A DNA stretch of 34,334 nt from Chloroflexota bacterium (lineage in GTDB: Bacteria; Chloroflexota; Anaerolineae; Anaerolineales; UBA11858): the NCBI GenBank assembly GCA_003648195.1, contig QMOK01000004.1:1-34334 (forward strand), given 5' to 3'. This document shows, in pieces, positions 1 through 7,300 of the stretch; the first letter of the stretch is position 1, and the number at the start of each line of letters is the position of its first letter. Below the pieces are notes generated by a model. That model was not told the DNA's origin, made no database searches, and worked only from the letters and a program-made list of their open reading frames with translations. The position numbers were made by a program, and so were the translations under genes.

Positions 1-375
1 AGCATCATCTTGGCTACGCACGATATGGCAGAAGCCGAAGAGATGTCTGATCGGGTGGGGATTATGCTGGGGGGAAAACTGGTCAATATCGGGACGCCGA
101 TGGAGATTACCGCAACAGGTGCGGGGCTGACAAAGGTTTCTGTACGGACGCAAAACTCATCTTTGTCGGGGACCGGCACCACGTTCACTGCCGTGAGCCA
201 GCATAAATCTACGGGCGAATATGAAATTTACTTCAGCTCGGATATCGCACCAACATTATCCGCCATTATCACCCATATCGAATCCCAGAACGATTCCCTA
301 ATCGACCTACGCGTGGAACGCCCCTCTCTGGAAGATCGCTTCCTTGAAATCACCACGACTGGAGCTATGCAATGA
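1..375 (+). CDS. ABC transporter ATP-binding protein, C-terminal part (5' truncated by window edge)
   Basis: Frame is open from base 1: SIILATHDMAEAEEMSDRVGIM, the H-loop region of ABC ATPases; overlaps the downstream permease by 4 nt. Confidence 0.85.
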   Translation, partial: SIILATHDMAEAEEMSDRVGIMLGGKLVNIGTPMEITATGAGLTKVSVRTQNSSLSGTGTTFTAVSQHKSTGEYEIYFSSDIAPTLSAIITHIESQNDSLIDLRVERPSLEDRFLEITTTGAMQ

Positions 376-1181
376 ACGCATTCATCAATCACTTTGCTTT
401 TGAATTTCGCACAGGCATCCGCAATAAACAATTGCTCCTGATGAACTACCTTTTCCCGCTGGGCTTTTACCTGATGATGGGAGTTGTGATGGCAGAAATC
501 AACCCGCCCTTCCGTGAAGACATCATCCCAGCGATGGTCACTTTTGCCGTTTTAGCCGCAACTTTGCTAGGGATACCAGACCCGCTGGTGAATGCCAGAG
601 AAAACGGGGTTTTTCGCAGCTATAAGATTAACGGCATCCCCTCGATTTCGATTTTGATTATTCCTGCGCTAACGACTATTTTGCATCTCAGCCTTGTGGC
701 GACGATTATCACGGTTACTGCCCCAATGCTTTTTGATGCGCCCCTGCCCCTAAACTGGCTCAACTATTTGCTGACTTTTATCGCTTTGGCGATTGCTTGC
801 GCTGGCTTGAGCGTGCTGATTGGCGTTGTCTCCCCAAGTTCGCGAATGACCGTGTTGTGGTCGCAACTTATTTTTGTCCCCTCGATGATGTTGGGCGGGC
901 TGATGGTCCCTTATGGCATATTGCCTGATGCAGCGGGAAAAGTTGCTCAGCTTTTGCCCGCCACGCAAGCGATGAATGCCTTTAATGGACTAGCGATGGG
1001 AAAAGTAGCGGATTTTTCGCCTTGGGGCTCCGTAATCGCTCTTGTTTTGAGCGGGACTCTGGCATTCGGCTTGGCATCCTACCTCTTCAATTGGGATAGC
1101 CATAACTCGGCGCGGCGCGGGCATCCAGCGTTGGCATTGCTAGCTTTGTTCCCGTATTTTATCGGAATATTCTTGCTATAG
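372..1181 (+). CDS. ABC-2 type transporter permease
   Basis: 269-aa hydrophobic protein with multiple TM segments, coupled (ATGA overlap) to the ATPase gene. Confidence 0.8.
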   Translation: MNAFINHFAFEFRTGIRNKQLLLMNYLFPLGFYLMMGVVMAEINPPFREDIIPAMVTFAVLAATLLGIPDPLVNARENGVFRSYKINGIPSISILIIPALTTILHLSLVATIITVTAPMLFDAPLPLNWLNYLLTFIALAIACAGLSVLIGVVSPSSRMTVLWSQLIFVPSMMLGGLMVPYGILPDAAGKVAQLLPATQAMNAFNGLAMGKVADFSPWGSVIALVLSGTLAFGLASYLFNWDSHNSARRGHPALALLALFPYFIGIFLL

Positions 1182-1219
1182 ATATCAATCGGCGACTGAT
1201 AATCGATTAAATACTAGCC

Positions 1220-1359
1220 GCACAACCCCGCGTTACGTCACCCGCCTTCGGCTCAGGTATGCGGCGCGATTTTTGTTGTTTTAGTTTCGGGTAAAATTGG
1301 GTTGCGGGCGTAAAGACTACGCATGCAAAATCGGCGGGCAGCTTACGCCATCGTTAGCA
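1220..1359 (+). other. attC-like recombination site 1
   Basis: R'' GCACAAC, L'' GTTACGTCACCCGCC, L' GGCGGGCAGCTTACGCC, R' GTTAGCA; internal GCGATTTT/AAAATCG pairing; shares GGTAAAATTGGGTTGCG with site 4. Confidence 0.75.
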
Positions 1360-1383
1360 GGCGGAGAAACAGGAGGAAAAAAG

Positions 1384-2319
1384 GTGATCAAAGGCGCTTT
1401 TCTTGTAGAACCCCTCACTGAAAACAAAATATCTAAGATTATTGATTTGGGAGTGAATGAGATTTCACTCAAGTGGGAATATTGCAATGAAAAACATACA
1501 GATATACTGAGAAACCAGGGCATAAAAGTATATGCCGAATTTAGTGTATTTGTACACGAAGAAATGTGGCGGAAGCACCCTGGTTCGCGACCTATTGATC
1601 GAAGCGGCCACCCAATGGAACCAGTCAATGGGTATTACGGCGTATGTCCCAATCACCCAAAAGTTCGAGAAGAAAAATTGATGACAATTGCTTCGGTCAT
1701 CGAGAACAAAAGCATTGATGGTTTGTGGCTCGATTTCATACGATATCCATGTCATTGGGAAGGAGTAAGAACACCACCAATCGCAGAGTATTGCTTCTGT
1801 CCAAACTGCCTTGAAAAATACGAGAAAGAAGTTGGCGGCACACCGGAAGGGGATAAATGGGTAACCTGGAAATGCGAACAGATTACGGGGTTTGTAAAGG
1901 AGGTTCGGAAGCGTATTGAAATTTCAGGAAAGTCAATTCAGCTGGGTATATTTGCAGTGCCGTGGTTTGATGATGAGTATGGAGGAGCAATACGGTCAAT
2001 CATAGGTCAAGATTTTAGAGCATTGTCGTCATATGTTGATGTATTTGGGGTAATGGCGTATCAGAAGTTCACTGGCCAGCCAATCAACTGGATTAGTGAT
2101 ATAGTAGAAGCAATTGATCGAACAACGGGAAAATCTGTTGTACCGCTGGTACAATCAATGGATAGACCGGAAAAAGTATCCAGCGATGAGTTTGAATACT
2201 CCATAGGAATGGCGATAAAAGGATCATCAAAGGGCATGCTCATTTTTCACTTGGAAGATTTATTGATGAATGAAGATAAATTCAAAATACTCCAGCAAGT
2301 GTTCAATTCATGCGGCTAG
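1384..2319 (+). CDS. Glycoside hydrolase-like (COG1649 / DUF4015-type TIM barrel) protein, cassette A
   Basis: GTG start at 1384 preceded by AGGAGGAAAAAAG; motifs such as IDGLWLDFIRYP and VFGVMAYQKF resemble putative glycosyl-hydrolase-like proteins. The longer ORF from 1297 would run through attC1. Confidence 0.6.
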   Translation: MIKGAFLVEPLTENKISKIIDLGVNEISLKWEYCNEKHTDILRNQGIKVYAEFSVFVHEEMWRKHPGSRPIDRSGHPMEPVNGYYGVCPNHPKVREEKLMTIASVIENKSIDGLWLDFIRYPCHWEGVRTPPIAEYCFCPNCLEKYEKEVGGTPEGDKWVTWKCEQITGFVKEVRKRIEISGKSIQLGIFAVPWFDDEYGGAIRSIIGQDFRALSSYVDVFGVMAYQKFTGQPINWISDIVEAIDRTTGKSVVPLVQSMDRPEKVSSDEFEYSIGMAIKGSSKGMLIFHLEDLLMNEDKFKILQQVFNSCG

Positions 2320-2337
2320 ATTTCAGGGCTGAACGCC

Positions 2338-2464
2338 AGCTAACCCTAAATGAAGCAAACCGGGCTGGTCGCCCGCGGGTAAGCGGCGCGAAAATGAGCA
2401 ATTCGCCTCAAGCAAATCCGCGTTTCGGCCTGCGCCGCCCGATATGCTTATTATCCTGTTAGCA
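2338..2464 (+). other. attC-like recombination site 2
   Basis: R'' AGCTAAC, L'' TGAAGCAAACCGGGC, L' GCCCGATATGCTTA, R' GTTAGCA; internal GCGGCGC/GCGCCGC. Confidence 0.78.
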
Positions 2465-2532
2465 GGCAAAAGTTGTGAGAAGAACAACTAAACAACATCA
2501 GATTTGATGTGAAAATGTTTTTTATGTGCAAT

Positions 2533-3039
2533 ATGATTACACTGCGTTGTACCAGAAAGCTCCAAAAATATTTAGGGGTTAGTTTTGTAGAGAATCCAGA
2601 TTCGCCAAAAGCGAAGTTAGGTGATTGGTACACGAATTTTATTCCAACGCTTTCAGGCGATATCATCATATTTGTGAGTGAAAAAACATTGCTAATGGTG
2701 GCTATTCCAGTTTGGGAAGCAGATAAACTTTTGCCAATGTTTGGGTTCCGAGTGGTCAATTTGTTGAAAATGATAGGGGTTGCGCAAGAAGTCATTGACA
2801 AAGAGATCAAGCATTACAGTGAGATTCAATTTGCTAAAACGGCGAGCCGAAGCATTTTAGGTACGATGAATGAAATAGCATATCATCTTCAATATAAAGC
2901 TGAATATGCAAAGAAGAAAGAAGATTTCAGCCTCTCAAATATAGAATTAGAGATGAGTAATTATTTATGGAAAAGTCTAGACTATCGATATCCGTCTGAC
3001 ATTGCAAAAGAAATTCTATATTTGAGCTATCTTCATTAG
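2533..3039 (+). CDS. Hypothetical protein, resembles DUF6933-type proteins (MITLRCTRKLQKYL...), cassette B
   Basis: Single ORF in cassette B; internal ATG at 2533 gives the familiar MI-LRCT-KL start; the longer ORF begins with GTG at 2509. Confidence 0.55.
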   Translation: MITLRCTRKLQKYLGVSFVENPDSPKAKLGDWYTNFIPTLSGDIIIFVSEKTLLMVAIPVWEADKLLPMFGFRVVNLLKMIGVAQEVIDKEIKHYSEIQFAKTASRSILGTMNEIAYHLQYKAEYAKKKEDFSLSNIELEMSNYLWKSLDYRYPSDIAKEILYLSYLH

Positions 3040-3045
3040 AATGCC

Positions 3046-3171
3046 TGCTAACCCAAATTGCAGCGGACTTGGCTACGCCAAGGTGGTAAGCGGCGCGAAA
3101 TTCTCAGTTTGGATTGGGTATACAATTCACTCGGAGCAAAAACGTCAAGCCGCTCACACAAACCGTTAGAA
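3046..3171 (+). other. attC-like recombination site 3
   Basis: R'' TGCTAAC, L'' TTGCAGCGGACTTGGC, L' GTCAAGCCGCTCACA (pairs with one unpaired A, a candidate extrahelical base), R' GTTAGAA. Confidence 0.8.
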
Positions 3172-3259
3172 ACTTGCTTTGGAAATGAGCATAGAAATTA
3201 TTTTTTAAAAAAAGTGGTATGATGATGTATGAAAATTCACAAAACAAGGTCATTGAAAA

Positions 3260-3460
3260 ATGGAAAATCAGCGAACCATAGCGAAAGTATATAAAAAAGT
3301 AAAATTCAATGAACAAGGGACAGATTATGCTTATTGGCAAACACAAAGTCCTGAAAAACGATTATTAACGTTAGAACAAATTCGTCAAGAATACAACTTG
3401 TGGAAATATGATACTCAACCCGGATTTCAAAGAGTTTTTTCAATTACTAAACGCCAATGA
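3260..3460 (+). CDS. Small protein partnered with a nucleotidyltransferase (candidate TA-type partner), cassette C
   Basis: 66 aa, QSPEKRLLTLEQIRQEYNLW...GFQRVFSITKRQ; overlaps the next ORF, a layout typical of small genes preceding MNT/AbiEii-like genes. Confidence 0.6.
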   Translation: MENQRTIAKVYKKVKFNEQGTDYAYWQTQSPEKRLLTLEQIRQEYNLWKYDTQPGFQRVFSITKRQ

Positions 3461-3848
3461 AGTACGTTATTTGATAGTTGGGGGATATGCGGTGGCGTAT
3501 CATGGTTATCCCAGATATACCAAAGATGTAGATGTTTGGATATGGATAAATCCAGAAAATGCCGAGCGAGTAGTAAGAACATTAAATGATTTTGGTTTTT
3601 CACCGCTAGGGTTAGAAGCCAATGATTTTCTAGATCCAGACACAATCATACAATTAGGTTATGCTCCAAATCGAATTGATTTAATAATGGGATTACCGGG
3701 GGTAGATTTTGAAGAGTGTTATGCGGTTAGAAATGAAGAAGAAATTGATGGAACAAAACTCAAATTTATTGATTTAGTGGGTTTGAAGAAATCCAAAAAG
3801 GCATCAGGAAGAACTCAAGATATCGCAGATATAGAGAATTTAGACTAA
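3408..3848 (+). CDS. Nucleotidyltransferase-fold protein (AbiEii/DUF6036-like), cassette C
   Basis: NEVRYLIVGGYAVAYHGYPRYTKDVDVWI: GG-A-..-R-T-D-D nucleotidyltransferase motif. Confidence 0.75.
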   Translation: MILNPDFKEFFQLLNANEVRYLIVGGYAVAYHGYPRYTKDVDVWIWINPENAERVVRTLNDFGFSPLGLEANDFLDPDTIIQLGYAPNRIDLIMGLPGVDFEECYAVRNEEEIDGTKLKFIDLVGLKKSKKASGRTQDIADIENLD

Positions 3849-3874
3849 CCAGAAATGCTCTTAGGCGAAAATGT

Positions 3875-4001
3875 TTCTAACCCCGCGTTAAGCTGACCCG
3901 ACTCGGCTTAGGGTATGTGGCGCAATTTTCGGTGTTTTAGGTTCTGGTAAAATTGGGTTGCGTTCGTGAAATCGGCGGGACAACTTACGCCATCGTTGGA
4001 G
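3875..4001 (+). other. attC-like recombination site 4 (last in array)
   Basis: R'' TTCTAAC, L'' GCGTTAAGCTGACCC, L' GGGACAACTTACGCC, R' GTTGGAG; strong similarity to site 1. Confidence 0.75.
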
Positions 4002-4053
4002 CTGCTCTCCTGTTTTCCTAATTCCACAACATTTACACCCCCCATTTTTTTAA

Positions 4054-4082
4054 TTGACAACTGATTTTCTCCCTGCTACAAT
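4054..4082 (+). promoter_or_regulatory. Sigma70-type promoter for the hdrA operon
   Basis: TTGACA (4054-4059), 17-nt spacer, TACAAT (4077-4082). Confidence 0.7.
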
Positions 4083-4092
4083 ACAACTACAT

Positions 4093-4303
4093 AAAATCAC
4101 CTTTGGAATAACCTAGCTCATAGAGCATCAAAAAACTGAACCCAAGCCTCCATCAACCAGGTTCAGAAGGCCGCAGCACTATTAAATAATCGCCGTCATC
4201 ACATAGGAGGGTATTTAATAAACCTAGGGGGTTAGACAAACTGGGTTAATCCACTACTATCACAACTGTCATCACGTTTGCCTTAAAGCAATAAGGTGAT
4301 TTT
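4093..4303 (+). ncRNA. Candidate structured leader RNA upstream of hdrA (family unidentified)
   Basis: Closing helix AAAATCACCTT (4093-4103) / AAGGTGATTTT (4293-4303), 11 bp; nested GGAATAACC (4105-4113) / GGTTAATCC (4244-4252), 8 of 9; internal hairpins CTGAACC/GGTTCAG (4136-4142/4160-4166) and ATTAAATA/TATTTAAT (4181-4188/4212-4219). Confidence 0.6.
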
Positions 4304-4365
4304 ACGCTCTACAAAACCTCTCGCTACCCATTCATTGGATACACCAAAAGGGAACAATAAAAAAG

Positions 4366-7300
4366 ATGACAATATCCACAATCAAAAACCCCCACCGCGA
4401 AAACCCAGTAGGAGCAGTAATGGTCGTTGGCGGAGGCATTGCTGGCATGCAAGCCTCCCTAGAACTAGCAGAACAAGGATTTAAGGTTTATATCATAGAG
4501 AAAAAAGCAGCCATCGGGGGACACATGGCGCAATTCGACAAAACCTATCCAACCAACGACTGCGCCATGTGCACCATCTCACCCAAACTTGTAGAAACGG
4601 GAAACCACCCCAATATTGAAATACTAACCAAAAGCGAAGTTATCGATATAGCTGGCCAGGCCGGAAATTTTCGAGCGCAAATACACCAAGAAGCCCGCTA
4701 CATAGACGTAGAAAAATGCGTAGGCTGCGGAGACTGCATTGAAGCATGCCCAGCAGTCGTTCCCAATGTCGAATTTGAAGCAGGATTAATTTCACGGCAC
4801 GCCATTTACCAACTCTACCCCCAAGCTATCCCCAACGCTTTTTCCATCACCAAACTTGGCATAGCCCCCTGCCGAGACGCCTGCCCAGCCGGACAACGCG
4901 CCCAAGGATACATAGCCCTCATAGGAGAGGGACGCTGGGATGATGCCATGCGCGTCATCAAAATGGATAACCCCTTCCCCGGCATTTGCGGACGCATCTG
5001 CAACCACCGCTGCGAAGACGCCTGCAACCGAGGTTTAGTTGACGAACCTATCAACATCCGCGCCCTAAAAAGATCCGTCACCGATAAAATTTACGCCCAA
5101 CCCCGCGAACCAGTTGAACCAGCCGAAATACTCTACCCCGACAAGCCAGTTGCCATCATCGGCGCCGGTCCCTGTGGATTAACCGCCGCCCAAGACGTTA
5201 TCCAAGCCGGATACCCCGTGACCGTCTTTGAAGCCATGCCAGTTGCCGGCGGAATGCTGCGGCTGGGCGTGCCCGAATACCGTCTCCCCACCGAAGTCAT
5301 TGAGCGTGAAGTCCAAGACATTGTCGACCTAGGAATAGACCTGCGCCTCAACCACCGCGTAGACGACCTAGACAAAATTTTCGCCGAGGGCTTCGAATCC
5401 GTATTAATTTCGGTAGGCGCTCACGAAGGCATCCGCCTGCCAATCCCAGGCGCAAAACTAGACGGCGTCATCATCAACACCCACTTCTTGCGGGATGTGC
5501 GCTTGGGACATTATGAACGAAAAGATAATCAACCCCTGAATACCCCAGATGGCGTGCCGCTCGGCCCGAAAGTGCTTGTGCTGGGAGGAGGCAACGTAGC
5601 CATTGACTGTGCCCGAAGCGCCATCCGCCTGGGATGCGAAGTGCATCTCACATGCCTAGAGAGCCGCGAAGAAATGCCCGCCCACGCCTGGGAAGTGAAC
5701 GCCGCCGAGGAAGAAGGCGTCCACCTCCACCCCGGACGCACGTTCGAGCGCATTCTCGGCGACCAAAATGGTCGTGTGCGCGGGCTGGAATGCACGAAAG
5801 TAGATTCGTTCCACTTTGACGAAAGCGGCCACCTCCACCTTGATAAAATCCCCGATTCTCAACATATTCTTGACTGTCAAACGGTAATCTTCTCTATCGG
5901 CCAACGCGCCGGTTTGGCCTTCATCCCCGAAGACGCTGGCGTGGGATTGACAGAAAAGCGCACCATCGCCGTCAACCCCAACACCTTTGCTACCAGTCGT
6001 CCCGGCGTATTCGCGGCTGGCGATAGCGTTTCGGGAACAGCTTTTGTTATTGAAGCGGTTGCCAACGGGCACAAAGCCGCTCATTCTATCACCCTCTACT
6101 TACAAGGACAACCACTAGAACCGTTCCCCGAACCGAACCTGCCGGTGGTGAATTTCACCCAGCAAGAGATTGACGAACGCATAGCAAGGGGAGAAATCAC
6201 TCTCCAGCCGCGCGTACCTATGCCAGAAGTGCCAGTTGAGAAGCGCATTGACAATTTTGTTGAGGTTGAGGGCTGTTATGATGAAGCCAGCGCCCGCGCA
6301 GAAGCCGCCCGTTGTTTGGCCTGCGGCGTCTGCTCTGAGTGTATGTCATGCGTAGAGGCTTGCCAGCGTGACGCTATCATCCACGATGATCCAGATAAGA
6401 CAATAGAACTAAATATAGGCGCGGTAGTGATGGCGCCTGGGTATCAGACATTTAACGCGAGTCTTTCTGAAGAATACGGGCTGGGACGATATCCCAACGT
6501 GGTCACCTCACTTCAGTACGAGCGGATGCTTTCCGCCAGCGGTCCTACAGGGGGACACGTGGAGCGCCCCTCAGACGATGGCAGGCCCAAACGGATTGCC
6601 TTCCTTCAATGCGTAGGCAGCCGCGACCAAAGCCACGATTATTGCTCTTCGGTGTGCTGCATGTACGCGGCCAAAGAAGCCATTATGACCTTAGAGCACG
6701 CTAAGACCGAAGCCCGCGATGGCGATGGAAATAACGATGTACATTGCCAGGTCTTTTTCATGGATACCCGCGCTTACAGCAAAAATTACGAGGAATACTA
6801 TCAGCGGGCTAGGAAAAAGTACGGGGTCGAATATACTCGCTGCCGTATCAGCGAGCTAAAACAAAATCCTCAAAACCATAATCTCCTCATCCGTTATTCA
6901 GAAAACGGGGCCGCTCCCATTGAAAAAGAATTCGATATGGTTGTACTCTCTGTGGGCATGGAGATTTCTGACTCCGTCAAGGAACTCAGCCGGCAGATGG
7001 ATATAGAACTCAACGAATATGGTTTTTGTCATACTACCCTCTTTGATCCCTTGCAAACCAGCCGCCCGGGTATTTATGTGGCCGGCCCTTTCCGAGAGCC
7101 AAAGGATATTTCTGAAAGCGTCACCGAAGCCACAGGAACAGCCGCGAAAGTAGCTGAACTTCTCGCTCCCGCTCGGAACACTCTTACTGTAAAAAAGGAG
7201 TATCCTCCAGAGATAGACGTTAGCGGCCAAGACCCTCGCATTGGAGTTTTCGTCTGCCACTGCGGCAGCAACATCGGCGGCTATTTAGATGTTCCCCTTG

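Larger units (their letters stand above)
1220..4001 (+). mobile_element. Integron-type gene cassette array (3 cassettes, 4 attC-like sites), no integrase visible (CALIN-like)
   Basis: Four attC-like imperfect palindromes separate short same-strand ORFs. Cassette start / own R'' complementarity: A GTTAGCAGGCG vs CGCCAGCTAAC (10/11); B GTTAGCAGGCA vs TGCCTGCTAAC (11/11); C GTTAGAAACTT vs ATGTTTCTAAC (10/11). Confidence 0.82.

Noticed and set aside
1297-1383. N-terminal extension of the cassette A protein (MGCGRKDYACKIGGQLTPSLAGGETGGKK)
   Set aside because: This stretch is the translated 3' half of attC1; the RBS-supported GTG at 1384 is the likely start.
4093-4303. Identification of the leader as a specific known riboswitch class
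   Set aside because: No diagnostic core motif of cobalamin, SAM, THF, glycine, c-di-GMP or Moco classes could be recognised by eye, so the family is left open.
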